Shown here: one piece after another, positions 35,117 to 49,165 of the stretch
Numbering within the stretch: the first letter of the stretch is position 1
How the letters are laid out: every line of letters starts with the position of its first letter
Source of the DNA: Pardosa pseudoannulata
Lineage: Eukaryota; Arthropoda; Arachnida; Araneae; Lycosidae
Reading direction: 5' to 3'
Length of the DNA stretch: 64,000 bases
NCBI GenBank assembly: GCA_032207245.1
Contig: CM063510.1
Coordinates: 43,278,556-43,342,555, forward strand
The notes under the pieces: model-generated
The model's input: the letters and a program-made list of their open reading frames with translations, nothing else
Told to the model about the DNA's origin: nothing
Database searches by the model: none
Made by a program: the position numbers and the translations under genes

Positions 35117-37097
35117 CTGGATGCCGAGAAAACATATTTCCTTACTTATTATGATTTTCTTATTTCCTTATTTCTTTTATAAAGGATTTCCTAACTGAAA
35201 ACAATTTCCTTGTTTAATTCTCCCGACTGTTGCCTTAGCTGTCCTCGTAACAAATCCTTATTGTGTGATACATTCAAGTATTAATTCCCAGGAAAAATAT
35301 AACCAGGAGTTGATTTTTCTATCCCCCCATAGGGTAATTGATCCTATAATCTGCATAACACACACGGTCCTCTTCCGTCGACCTTCTAGGGATATCATTT
35401 ACTGTGTGGTCTTGTATTTATGAACACCGGGATTTTAGGAAATCTTAAAGCAGAAAAAATATATTTGATCTTATTTTTCTCAATTTACTTACACCTAAAT
35501 AATTGTTTTGTTTCTAATATCATCTTTAAAATTCGCATGAATGCCTTCTTTGTATACAAACTGTAGATATTTTGAGAGGTTTTAATATTTTTTACATACT
35601 GACATTAAAATTAAATAACAATGATGTACTAGAAAAACTAAATTTTAGTCAATTAAAATAAACATTCAATTAAAAATCATTCATTTGATAAATTATATGA
35701 GTAGCAGATTTCTCTTTAAGATAAAAGGTTTTAAACAGAGAAAAACTGATACAGAGCTAAAAAAAACGTGTACTCAAAATGTGCAGTCTAAAGCAGATTT
35801 TCGGAAAACAAATTCTCCACGCGAAATAAATTTTCCTCAACAGCTCAAAAATTGATACTTAAGGTATTTTGAGTAAAAAAGAATAATATGGAATGAAAAA
35901 TATATTAGTCTGCAAAAATCTCAAGGTAAAACTCTGGTAAAAATCAAATTCTCCAGTTTCTCTCTAGCGACATAAAATAGACCTGTTCTTCTGATAGTTA
36001 AATTCATTTCAGTATTTTATTAATAAACTGAACATTCGTACTCACATCCTTTTGTCTATCATATTATTCTTTTCAATATCTTTATCAGATATATTCGGTT
36101 GCAGTTAGCGCAGTTATCCTCTAACTCTGTGCAACGGCACACAACTGCATCGCGAGATGTTTTAAGTGAGATGAGAAGATATTTGGTAGACAATTAAATA
36201 CATTTAATACTGAATCGTTAGTAGGGAATTTATCTTTTTATTTGCTATTATATAGGGTTTTAAGATAATATTAGAAAAGGAGTACTTCTCTATCATTCTC
36301 AATAGGAATCATTCTTTATATTCACAATATAAGTTTTGCTTTTCTGTCTATGAGTTTCACACTCTTTTGAATTCGGGAAAATTTAAATTTTTATATCTGA
36401 AAGCAAGCACCATATTTTTACTCTGTATTTTAGTTTCAGAAGAAGTTGCATGTCGCTGTTATAAAGAGTACCGAAATAAAACTCATAATTTTCATATTTC
36501 TGAATACATAAAAATTCAGAAAATAGCAGTAAAGGAAAACTAAAACTCTTTTCGATGAAAATATTAAAATTTTAACACTAGAAACGAGAGATGTTTTAAG
36601 CATCTGATATATATAAAATGTAATATACCTTTAGTTTCGCAATCTATCGCACTGTTACCACAGAACAAAATATATTTTCATTTGAAACAAATATCAAAAT
36701 TTAAGATACAATGAAAGAAATACGGCAAATAAAAATTGTTAAACTTAAATAATTCATCAAGTAAATCAAGTCAAGAAATACTAAAACTTATACTATCTTT
36801 AAGCATATTTAAAATACTTGATGAATTAAGCTATCTAAAATGTTTTAAATTATTTCAAATGTAACGAAAGAAAAACCTATCAATTAACCATAATATATAT
36901 AAGCTACAATAAGCCGTAAGGAGTTACAAAATTCTGTTCATGCTCTTTAAATCCAAACAATATGATTATCCTAAATCCTAATTTAAACTGAATTACCCTG
37001 AAATATTTCCTCATAATCAATCCAGCCGTTTCAGGGTGCATATAGAACGTATACACACACAATGTATTCTAAAGATTTATACAGAAAGATGTTCAAT
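35117..37097. other. AT-rich DNA, no gene seen
   Basis: A GC-richer bit at about 35330-35430 shows no usable frame. The rest is AT-rich without repeat structure that I can see. Confidence 0.5.
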
Positions 37098-37101
37098 TTA
37101 A

Positions 37102-37326
37102 ACCCTTAAGCGTTAAGCAAGTGATTTTGTAGTACGTGCGGAAGTACTAGAAAATTACGTGTGTGGTAAATTAGATTTAGATCCGAAACTTTTATTACAA
37201 GTACAACTGTTATAGCCATTTAATTAATTGAATTTTATATGGATCTAAATCACCTCATAACATTTGCACATCCGTTTAAAGACATCATCAGCTGTGCAGA
37301 ATATTACGTGCGTCAACTTTAAAGGG
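37102..37326. mobile_element. Possible small piggyBac-like MITE
   Basis: 225 bp between TTAA at 37098-37101 and 37327-37330. The ends read ACCCTTAAGCG (left) and, in reverse complement, CCCTTTAAAG (right), so only the CCCTT start is clearly shared. GTACGTGCGGAAGTAC at about 37132 is a near-palindrome, and ATTACGTGCG recurs near the right end. Short ends make this tentative. Confidence 0.35.
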
Positions 37327-37330
37327 TTAA

Positions 37331-38328
37331 GTAAAAATAAATGCACGCTTTGTTTTCATATAAATGATAAATATATACTGATTAAAGGAAAACAGTTGGT
37401 TAAAATATGTTACACTAGAAACATTTCTAATAAGCTTTGTTTTAAGCTCAACTTTTTTTAAAAATTTTGTTTCTTATTTAATATTTCTTTATAATGTACT
37501 TTAGTCTACTAAATGTTTTATATATCATAAAGTTTTATTGTCATTATAAAATGACGTTAAGGGAACAAAGGGCTTTTAAAAATTTATTTGTTTTATTTTC
37601 GACAAATGAGCTGGAAAATTTAATATGCTATTAACAGACTTTTTATGGGACAGTTATTTATAATTTCAAGGTAAACTTTTAATAATTTTTAAATCATTAA
37701 TTATCTTAAAACAAGTATTATTGTATATAGGTTAGAGGCTTATACCTTTGATTTAAGTTTAGCTCCATGTTTTACTAGACATCTTCATTACTGCACTTTA
37801 ATAAAATGGCTTGAATTGATTTATTTCCTCTTTTGACGTATGAAACTATTCAACTCGTGTAATTGTAATAACTCTTCACATTGTCTACTATTGAATTGAA
37901 AATTATAGAATTACAATCGACAGAATAAACGTATCATTCATTCTGCTTCATCATTACGGTTGACATCCCTAGTAACTGAATTTCCATAATATGTATCTCT
38001 AAAATACGGATTAACGTATTATTGCATCGGTTTCTAAACACCGTCAATCACTATTAGAGTCACAATGATCGTTGACCTTCCCCGTTAATTTACATGTGGC
38101 CACGAAATTACGCAGTTTAGCATCTAATCCGTGCTCTAGCAGAGGTTGTGGTTAGAAGTGCTTAAGGTAGAGTTACACCATAGATAAGACTCTCGAATTT
38201 GTCGCTTCGATATCTCTTAAAGGGTGCTCTGCCTATTCGTATTTCAAACAGAGTTCTGGATTAAATTCCAAGCGTTGACAATCTGAGGCCACTCCGATTT
38301 CCTGATCATCCTCTCCCTTCGTTTATTG
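37331..38328. other. Mixed DNA, no gene seen
   Basis: AT-rich to about 37950, then less AT-rich to 38328. A tRNA-box-A-like TAGCAGAGGTTGTGGTTAGA is near 38137 without a matching box B. No gene recognised. Confidence 0.45.
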
Positions 38329-38415
38329 GTATACTCAGCCTGTTTCCATTGGGTTTAATGATGTGTCAAATATGTGGTTGATTTGCTTGTAATGATGGAT
38401 CTTTAATGTTGAGAT
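38329..38415. repeat. Left member of a direct repeat flanking the tandem array
   Basis: ACTCAGCCTGTTTCCATTGGG ends a stretch resembling 41399-41467 on the other side of the array (AGCCTGTTTTCACTGGGATC). Both continue with a T-rich GGTCTT/GGTTGATT-TTTGTAATGA motif. Confidence 0.5.
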
Positions 38416-40375
38416 GATGGCATACAAATATTCATGTTCTGCGAAAGTATGAATTTAAAATTTATTTTTAGAAAAATTATCCAAAATTAGAATTGTGAAA
38501 TATTTTGTATATAATAACTATTTAAAAGTTTTCAAACGGATTTCATTATTTATTGACTACAAGATACTGACGTTATTGCATTTCAAAATATATGAGATTT
38601 ACATTTAAGAGGATCAGTAAATAGGATTATATTCAAATTACTTTGTTTCTAATAAAATGAGTTAAAAAACTTTATATGCTGCGTAAAACTAAATTATATA
38701 CTTTAATATATCATGTATAGAAAAATGCAATTTATATATAGGAAAATAATATTGAAATTAAAGGCTTCAATATACTACGACAAATAAAAAATATATTAGC
38801 TCAACATAAAATTAAAGCATGTGGTTTTATATGGAAATTTAAGGTCAAAATAATTTAATAAAATACTCATCTTTAAATTAAAAACTAATATACACAAAAA
38901 GTAAAGTGTAAATTGAAAATATTACAAATATGTTCACATTTTTCAATTGTAAAAAATATTATATATATGAAAAATGATCTTTTATGGTTCTAGCACCCAA
39001 AGAATACATAAAGGCAAATACGTAGTGAAAAGTTTAGAAATGTTGCATACATATTCTTTAAGTACCATTGGCATGCAAATATGCATGTTTTCTGCGAAAG
39101 TATAAATTCAAAGATTTTACAAAAATTATCCAAAATTAGAATTGCGAAATACTTTGTACACAATAAGTATACAATTTTCAAATGGATTTCATTATTTATT
39201 AAATACAAGATATTGACTTTATGGTTATTGTATTTCAAAAGATATGAGATTTAAACTCAATTGAGTACAGAAATTTCAAATTACGAAAAAACAATCGGCA
39301 AATGAAAGTGTATTTGAATTACTATGTTTCTGATAAAATGAATTAATAAACTTTTTTATTCTGCATACAGTTAAATTATGTACTTTAATTTACCATATAA
39401 AAAAACGCAATATATAAAAGAAAATAATATTGAAACGAAAGGCTTTCTCAATATACTACGACAAATAAAAAATATAACATTCGCTCAACATAAAATGAGA
39501 GCATATGATTTTATATGGAAATTTAAGGTCAAAATAATTTAATAAAATACTCATCTTTAAATTAAATATAAATATACACAAAACGGAATGTGTAAATTGA
39601 GGATAAAATTAAAATATTAATTATAATATTACAAATATGTTCACATTTTTCAATTGTAGAAAAAATATTATATATATAAAAAGAATGATCTTTTTTTTGT
39701 TTCTAGCATGCAAATTATTTATGAAGGCGAATACGTAGGGAAAATTTTAGAAATGTAGCATATATATTCTTTAAGTATCATTCTCAAGCAAATATCCATG
39801 TTTTCTTCGAAAGTATAAATTTAAAGGTTTTATAAAAATTATCCAAAATTAGAATTGCGAAATACTTTGTATACAATAAGTATACAATTTTGAAAAGTAT
39901 TTCATTATTTATTGACTACCAGATATTGACTTTAAGGTTATTGGTTACCTCAAAATAGATAAAATTTACATTTAAGGGGGTACAGAACTTTTAAATTAGA
40001 AAAAGAAGATCGGTAAATAGGATTCGATTCGAACTACTATGTTTGTAATAAAATGAATTAAAGAACTTTTTATGCTGCATACAGCTAAATTATGTACTTT
40101 AATTTATGATATATAGAAAAATGCAATTTATAAATAGGAAAATAATATTGAAATTAAAGGCTTCAATATACTATGACAAATAAAAAAAAATATAACATTC
40201 GCTGAACGTATAATTAAAACATATGATTTTAAATGGAAATTTAAGGTCAAAATAATTTTAAGAAAATAATCATCTTTAAAATAAGTGCAAATATACACAA
40301 AAAGTAATGTATAAATTGAGGATAAAATTTTAAAAAATAATGAAAATATTGCAAATATGCTATATTTTTCTAATG

Positions 40376-40488
<113 letters not shown>

Positions 40489-41169
40489 CTTTTTTGGTTC
40501 TAGCATGCAAAGCATATATGAACGCGAATACGTAGGGAAAATTTTAGAAATATAGCTTACATATTTTTATGTACCTTTGTTTTTAAGTACCTTTGGCATT
40601 TAAATATCCGTGTTTTCTGCGAAAGTATAAATTTAAAGGTTTTAGAAAAATTATCCAAAATTAGAATTGCGAAATAATTTGTATACAATTTTCAAACGGA
40701 TTTCATTATTTATTGAATACAAGATATTGACTTTAAGGTTATTGTATTTCAAAATATATGAAATTTAAGGAGGTTCAGAACTTTTAAATTAGAAGAAAAA
40801 AAAGATCGGTAAATAGGATTCGATTCGAATTACTATGTTTCTAATAAAATCAATTAAAGAACCTTTTATACTGCATATAGCTAAATTTTGTACTTTAATT
40901 TATCATACATAGAAAAATGCAATTTATATATAGGAAAATGACATTGAAATTAAAGAATTCAATATACTACGATAAATAAAAAGTATAACATTCGCTCAAC
41001 ATAAAATTAAAGCATAAGATTTTATATGGAAATTTAAGGTCAAGATAATTTAATAAAACACTCATCTTTAAATTAAATATAAATATATACAAAAAGGAAT
41101 GTGTAAATTAAGGTATAAAATAAAAAAAATTAATGAAAATATTCCAAATATGTTCCCATTTTTTAATTG

Positions 41170-41270
<101 letters not shown>

Positions 41271-41339
41271 TTTTTTTGGTTCTAGCATGCAAACATATAT
41301 GAAGGAAAATACGTAGGGAAAATTTTAGAAATGTAGCAC

Positions 41340-43719
41340 GATGAATCAGGTTAAATATTACAAAGTTAAATGATGGTTCATTTTATTTTCTTGCGTTGTT
41401 TATATACCTAGCCTGTTTTCACTGGGATCATAAGTGTGGGAAATGTCTCAAAAATGGTCTTAATTTGTAATGAAGCATAAACTTAACTCAACCGTGGAGT
41501 TTAAAAACCAACTTTTATTGGTTTTGTTAGATTTTCTTTGTAAAGTACTTACAAATTATATCACACATTACACTATATAACACAAGCAAATAAGCAGTCA
41601 GTGGTTCAACTCTAAGCGACTCCCAACCCTGGATTGTCATATATTAATACATACATGTTAATATGTTTATCACATGTTAACACTTATGTATGATCTCATA
41701 ATAATCATAATTAAATCATCATCATAATTAAATGCAATCTGAAAATGATGATAACATTAAAGAGAAGATTATCTCTTTAAAGGAAGTCTAAAACCTTTTT
41801 TGTCTATCCTTGAATTTAATTCTAATATCTTATAAAATTTGTAAGAATTATAAGAATTTATAATTGACAAGAACAAAGTTAATGTTTATAGCTTTCAAAT
41901 AATAATAAATTACATTTAAGTCTGGTTTATAAAAAAAATTCTGCTTCACTTTTAAGACGATAATTTTGTAATTATATAACTTATTACCTTTATACTTTAT
42001 TAGAGCAATTTTGGTAAATATATTTATAAAGATAATTTATATTATCATGTACCAAACCGTTTATTATGCGTGGAGTACATTATTAATAACGTGATGGTTA
42101 ATAATTAATGTATATAAAGACTTAATTCAAAAATTCGAACAAATTATCTGAAAACTAGCATTAAAAATGTACAAATGTAAAGGTTCTAAATAGTATGCAT
42201 TACTAGCCTTTGTTTCCTATTTATACTATATTAATGTTCCTTCTACTTTCATTAGTTCAACAACAAATATAAGAATTACGTTAATGATTCTCAATAGAAA
42301 AGCTTTAAAATACAGCCTAAAAATGCTAATTGAAATTTTAGTTTAAGCATCGTTAATATTTTATGATGAGTTACTACAGTAATTTATTTTAAAAATTGTG
42401 TTTGCCTAAACTTATTAAAAAGACTCTTCTTAGAAGTTTGTAAGTTTCAGTTACAAAGTAATTCCGTAAACTATATTAGAGAGTTACGATTATTTTATCT
42501 CTATTTGAAAAAAAAACAGTATAAATTATTTGTTTGAAAGTTAAATAGGTATTAAATTAAATAAACGACGATCAATTTCGAACAAAAATAAAATATTTCT
42601 AGTTTAAATAAAATTATTTTATTTTCTGAAAACAAAATAAATGTAAAAGAAATTTTTAATATCAAACATAATAAATATATTATGTATACTTTATGACAAT
42701 GTTTAAGGAAAAAAAATATTTGTTTGTAATTTTAGGTTTTATTTAATGCATATAAAATCTATTTTGTATAAAAGTAATGAATTTTTAAATTTTTTAGGAA
42801 TATGCTCAATTTAACCCTTAAATGCTCGAGTCATCTCTGCCGATTACATATCGATTCACATCTTAAATCTCAGTTATAATGGATTGCACAGAATAAAATA
42901 AATATGCAGTTTAAACAACTCTGAAACTCAGTATGTCATCTTAGTGATCAGATTTACTTTTCAACATCAATGCATGCCATTTATAGAAAAAGAAAAACTT
43001 CGTGAAAAAAGATTTATTTGATATTACATGTAAAATAAGTACTGTAAAATATAATTTTACAATAGATAAAGCAATTTATCATGATTTTAGTCTATGTACC
43101 TGCCAAAAAAAGTAAATAATTGTGTGCTGCCCGAAAAATCAAAGCGACGTTCCAAATGGAAAATTTATAATTAATAGAAACCACTTTGTCATTTTGTAGA
43201 TTAACAAGATTGTTCTCTACCTACTCTCCAAAGGAAAACTGGTTCCAAAAAAAGAAAAAAAAATTCTACAAGCTATTTTAAAGATGTGTAAAAAGATACA
43301 TCAGGCATTAAAAATTAAGAGAAATGCTCTAAAGTGTCCCCAATTTTAAAATCAGAAAATGAATGTGAAACCTATTTTAGCATGAACATGGAGTATTTAC
43401 AGACTATATGCACAGAGAATGAAAACGCATGTCCCTTTCACTAATTGTATTTAATTTTAACGACAAGTTCTAGATGACAAGATGGGGAAATATACTTTAC
43501 TTAAATAGCTAAAACTGTTTATAAAGTAAATATAAGGAAAGTCTCATTCTAAAAGAACTGGATTCTAGAAAAATTGTATTCTTTACTATATGAAAGTAGT
43601 CGTACAAAATCTAATTTTTCTACTGTATGTACTTGCAGTTATAACACAACTTTTAAAAATTGATTTAAGCGGGGCCAAAATGAGTATTTCAATTGAATTC
43701 TGAATATATAAGATTTTCT
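41340..43719. other. AT-rich DNA, no gene seen
   Basis: It begins with the right member of the array-flanking direct repeat (41399-41467). TTTAACCCTTAAATGC at about 42811 looks like a piggyBac-type end, but no partner end was found. Otherwise featureless. Confidence 0.5.
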
Positions 43720-46040
43720 GAATTACACTGCTTTCTCTTCTTTACAAAAAAGTTAAACCACAAAATTATTCTACATTTGTATGTTTTTTTCTCTTTCATA
43801 AGTCTTTCTTACTTCAATTCCTATAACTTTTTTTACTGAAATTATTGCTATTAGTCTTTATCATTTCTGAAAAATCTAACACACATAGTATAAAATCTGT
43901 AGAAAAGAAGATAGTTGCTTAACTAAAGAGAAAGTTCGGGAAACATGGAACAAAAAAGGGTTTTAAATTTGTAGGCTTTCTTTCCTTTTACAAGATTCCA
44001 TCTACTATATAACAAAGATTCCATATTACTATACTCTTCCTAATACTATGTATTTAATGAAATTTATTATTTTTGTCTTTGTTATTTCTCAAAAATGCAA
44101 CATGTATAGTATAGAATCTACAGAAAACAAAATGGTTAATTCCTTCACCGAGAAGAACGTTTGGTTAAATAGAATTGTTAGAAGAAAGTGGCAACACAAA
44201 TGAATTCTAAACTTTTGTGTTTTTTAGAAGATTTCTACGACATCATTTGTTAGTACTTTTTATTTACTGAAATTTTTAGTCTTTGTCATTTATCAAAAAC
44301 CTAACACACATGGTGCATGTCTCGAAAAGAGTTAATCGCTTAATTGATGAGAAAGCTCGGCAAAACACAAGTGCCCGAAGAAATCAGTAACACAAATGAA
44401 TTCTAAATTTGTATGATTATTTTCCTTTTACAATATTCTTCTTAAATTTCTTATTACTTTGAATTTTCTAGGATTGTTTTTTTAGTCATTGTTATTTCTC
44501 AACATTGCTTCAAAACGCATAGTATAGAATCTATAGAAAAGAAGATAGTTAATTCCTTTATTAAAGAGAAAGTTCACCAAAACACAATCGCTTGAAGAAA
44601 GTTTCAACAAAAATGAATTCTAAATTAGTGTGCTTTTTTCGTTTTAAATGATATGTTTTACTTAATTTTTATTAATTTATTTACTGAAATTATTTTTTTG
44701 TCTTTGTAATTTTTGAAAAATCTAACACATTATACAGAATCTGAAGAAAATAAGGTAGTTATTTGCTTAACTATAGACCAGAAACTTATGAACAGGAAAA
44801 CACAGCTGCTAGAAGAAAGTTGCAACACAAATTACTTTTAAATTAGCGCGATATTTTTCTTTTTATAGATTCAATTTACTTTATTTTATATTACTTTAAT
44901 GAAATTAATTTTTTTGGTTTGTCATTTCTGAAAATTCTAACACCCATAGTATAGAATCTGGAAAAATAAGACAATTTCTTAACTGATGAGAAAGATCTGA
45001 AAAATACAATTACTAGACAAAAAGTGTGACCGATATGAATTCTAAATTTGTATGCTTTTATTGCTTTAACATGATTTCATCTACTTTCTATCATATTACT
45101 GTTTATTTACAGAAATTATATCTTTCAGTCTTTATCATTTATCAAATATATAATACACAGAGAATCTGTAAAAAATGAGATTGTTAATTAGTTAATGTAT
45201 TACTTTAATTTAAGAGTAGGCTCGGAGACACACTTTCACTAGATGAAACAAATTATAAATAATTCTGGGACTTAAAATGAATCACTTAAACGAAAAACAA
45301 TAAGCTATTTTTAATTAAGATCGAATTAGAAAAAAAGAAAGCTACCATAATATATGAATACAAAATATATTTTTACTGTTTAGAGATTATTTCTACTTCA
45401 TTTACTGTTTATTTTTCTTCTTCAAAATACTTTCTTATAATCTACAATCATTTCTTGAAAATATAACACACATGATATCACATCTGTAGAAAAGACTATA
45501 TTTAATTACATGAATGAGGAAAAAGTTCAGAAAAAGTTGCTACAAAAGGAATTCTAAATTTGTGCAATTCTTTTCCTCTTGGAAAAATTCTTCTTCTTAA
45601 TCTCATATTACCTCTTATTTATTGAATTATTTCTTTTAAATTTTGACATTCTCAAAAATTTAACGTAAATAATATAGAATCTGTAGAAAAGAAGACATTT
45701 AATTGCTTAACTCATGAAATATGATGAATCAATTTTAAATAATTCGGGAATTTTAAGTGAATTAATCAAATGAAAGTTGATAAGTTATTTTTTAATAAGA
45801 GTAACTTAAAAAAAAGTTGCCATAACAAATTAATTCAAAATTTGTTTTTCCAGTTTAAAAGATTTCTTTTACTTCATTTACAATTCATTTTTCTTTATTG
45901 GTTTTTTTTAAATCTTAGTTATTTCTTAGAAACATAACAAACTTAGTACAGAATCTGCACAAAAAAAAAGTTGTGTAACCCAAGAAAAAAAATCAAGAAA
46001 ACCCAGTTACTCGATGAATCAATTTTAAATGAACCTGGGA
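43720..46040. repeat. Diverged tandem array of about ten units, period about 210 bp
   Basis: The motif GTATAGAATCTGTAGAAAAG and variants recur at about 43886, 44106, 44310, 44517, 44726, 44946, 45154, 45472, 45671 and 45936. Most spacings are 199-220 bp. Each unit also has a TTTACTGAAATTATT-like block, a GTCTTTGTCATTTCT block, a CTAACACACAT block and a GAATTCTAAATTTGT block in the same order. The two longer gaps (318 and 265 bp) contain an extra segment of about 100 bp with GATGAATCAATTTTAAAT. This looks like an old local satellite. No conserved frame. Confidence 0.78.
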
Positions 46041-47049
46041 ACGCTTTTAGTGCAAACAAATTCTGAATGAATAAAAATAACACGTGATAAAAGAAAACAT
46101 CTCATTCTGAAATTCTCAGGTTTCAGGGAAATTTCAGTGGGAGTAAATTGGAATAAACTATTATTGGATATGCATTACCTCTTACTAGCATTCAGTTACT
46201 AAAACAATACTTTTAGTGCTTAATAAACAAGGAACATCTTCTGAATTAGAACGTGATATCATTTCGGATAACGCGAACAAAATACACACCAGACATGTCC
46301 CGTAAAATTTGTTTTGCAGCCTCCAGAAATGAAGTTTGGTCTAGATAACAAATTTGAACATAAAAACTGTCCCTATGGATGATTACTTTTCTATGTTTCA
46401 AATGAAAACGAGGAGATATTCATTCATTAGTCGCTTTGCGTATTGCTTTTGATCTGGGTAATTAAGTTTCCAAACAAAGGTTATTTTTATATCAGTTTTC
46501 AAATTTTTTTTTGGATTGCGTTAAAGTGACAATATGAGTAGTTTTGAAAATGAAATAAACTTGTTATCAAAATATATTCATTGAAATTTAATTTTCATAA
46601 AAAACCAATAACTGTATTGGTCATTATTTTCAAATGACTACCGACAAGGAGTCTAAGGATTGAGCTAAATCCTTAAAAGAGACCAAATGTATGGACAAAT
46701 ACAAATATTACTCATACAAATATTAAATATGTCTTCAAAGATAAGGCTATTAGCGACAGAATGAGTTTGACCTCTGAACATTCGATAAAAAATGGCGCAA
46801 CTGAATTCACTATTAAAAATATATGTAATTAAAATTAATAAAATGAAGACTAGTAAATACTGTTAACAATTGAAACATCTAAAAATACAATTTAATCACT
46901 GTCAAATTATTTAAGTTACTTCAAATGAAGTAAGTTACAAGATGTATTATTCTAATAATTCAAGTGATGGCTGAGGTTAGGAATTAGGTAGGAAACACCA
47001 AAGTTTTGTTCATTTATTAAATCATATGATGAATTATTTAAAGACGAGA
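46041..47049. other. AT-rich DNA, no gene seen
   Basis: No feature recognised. Confidence 0.55.
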
Positions 47050-47061
47050 CCAGAATTATAT

Positions 47062-47236
47062 GGTTTGGTTTGGTTTGGAGCGCTATGGTCTACTTTTTTC
47101 AACACGAGGGCTAATGAGACCGGGACCTACAGCTTAAAGCCGATTCCGAACGGCTACGAACATCCATACCACAGTGGGATTCGAACCCACGAACTCCGAA
47201 AGGCCAGCACCCTAACCATTCGGCCATCGTTCGGCT
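47062..47236 (-). mobile_element. tRNA-derived SINE
   Basis: Full-length copy of the 5767 family with box B (GTGGGATTCGAACCCAC on the plus strand) and box A regions intact. Target-site duplication CCAGAATTATAT at 47050-47061 and 47237-47248 is perfect (12 bp). Confidence 0.9.
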
Positions 47237-47248
47237 CCAGAATTATAT

Positions 47249-48811
47249 GAAGACAAAAACTATTTTTTTTATATATCTTAGCATTTAGTTCTAATATTTG
47301 AAAGAAATTTGCAAGAATTATTCGATTTATAACTGACAATGAAAACGTTTAAGTTTAGGGCCTAAAATAATAATATTTGTAAGACCATTATATTTTAAAA
47401 ATAAGTACTAATGCCAAATTCTAACAAGATAGGATTTGATTTTAAAAACTAGATTGAAAAATGACGCAAGTAAAAAAATATAATTATCAAGCTGAATTGA
47501 TAAAAAAAAGTGAAGTAAATGTGTTTACAAAACAAGAAAACTTGTATTAACTGTCAATACATTATAAAAGTTAATTTATTAAATAACATAATGAGTCAGA
47601 TCATTTGTGTTATTTAAGAGATCTTTATTGTTTTATTAAATATTTAAAAGGAAATTTGGTAAATTTGTGCTGAAGGAAAATGGAAAAATAATCGCTAGTC
47701 CCAAATTAGACTGAAAAATTAATCTATCTGCACATATGCTTTTGAAATCCTAACAATTTGATGTGCCTCAAACCTCCTTAGATTTGCCTTAATTCACGAT
47801 GCATGTTTTAATGGTTAGTTCAAACAATTCGGAATGCATAGTGACCAAACATGAGTACAATAACAATTAACATGAGTACAATAACAATTATATACAAATA
47901 ACTTTATATAGATAGATAAATGTGTGTGCGTGTGCTTGTGTGTGTGTGTGTGTGTCTGTTGTTTCTCTGTCCGAGTGCTCGAAAATATTGAAGAAGACTA
48001 CATTCAACATGATATATGAAACATTTATTAACATTAAACACAAGGACAAAACACTACTTAATTAAGATAAACTAATTAAACATAAAGGTTTGAGTGCGCA
48101 TCATTTATAGATTTGAGGAAGTATAATTATTTATCTGTTTATACTAATACGCTTAGTAAATTTGTAGTAAAATTTATTACAGGATGTTGTTTAATCTCTC
48201 AAAACCAGACTTCTCGCAAACAATATCAGCTTATAGAAAATCATTAGACAAATTATGATCCTAATAGGTTAAATATTTAATGGATGACAACAACATATTT
48301 TGCTACTCTTTAAGCCCATTGACTCAAAACATTACGCAAATTTAAAACTGAAATTACTACCTTTTAATGTATAATATATCAAATAAATACTTTATTCCGT
48401 GTATTAGCAAGCAGATTCATAAAATATATTTGAAAGATTATTCTATACTTCCATCCTATGCAATCAGAAATGTTCAAACCCGGAATGCATATGCAAAAAG
48501 TGAAACTAAGTAAACTTTAATTCAGAGATTGCATTTCAAATAGCATAACTGCGGTCATTAATTCTGAAGAAATTCAAGCATCAGTATAAGTATACTTAGC
48601 CATTTAGATCGACCGTTTGATGATAAGTAATGCAGTTCTGCCTCCGATTATTGGATATTTATGATACTGTAAGGCATATATCTTCTGCTTAATGCTGTAG
48701 ATATTCTTATTTCTGCATTGACCGTTAGTCTCCCATTCATTTTTAATAACATTCGGGCTTCTTTATAATGTATGTCATAAAACATTTTTCAAATAGAATC
48801 TTATCCAGACA

Positions 48812-48816
<5 letters not shown>
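47249..48816. other. AT-rich DNA with small tandem repeats
   Basis: A 21-bp unit containing CATGAGTACAATAACAATTA occurs twice in tandem at 47849-47890, and an imperfect GT run lies at about 47922-47958. No gene recognised. Confidence 0.55.

Positions 48817-48891
<75 letters not shown>
48817..48891. repeat. (TA)n-(TG)n microsatellite
   Basis: TA to 48871, then TG to about 48891. Confidence 0.97.
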
Positions 48892-49047
48892 TTGTCTGTA
48901 ATGATCAAAATTTAACGCTATAACGTATTAAAACAATTATTTAAAGTCAAAGATAGATAACACCAGGGAACTAAACTTATTTCCGCCTGTGAGGTTATAT
49001 GTGTATAATGTGGAAGTCTTTATATCAGGTCATACCTAATAGAAGTA

Positions 49048-49048
<1 letters not shown>

Positions 49049-49113
<65 letters not shown>
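49049..49113. repeat. (TA)n microsatellite
   Basis: TA run of about 65 bp shortly upstream of the second family P1 element. Confidence 0.97.
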
Positions 49114-49118
<5 letters not shown>

Positions 49119-49165
49119 GAGGGCCATTCTCTTTCCCTTTTTACTTCTTCATGTTTGTACTTTAA

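Noticed and set aside
42811..42840. piggyBac-type end TTTAACCCTTAAATGC
   Set aside because: No partner inverted end next to a TTAA was found within a few kb.
43720..46040. CRISPR-like array
   Set aside because: The units are about 210 bp, diverged, without short identical repeats and spacers, and the genome is eukaryotic.
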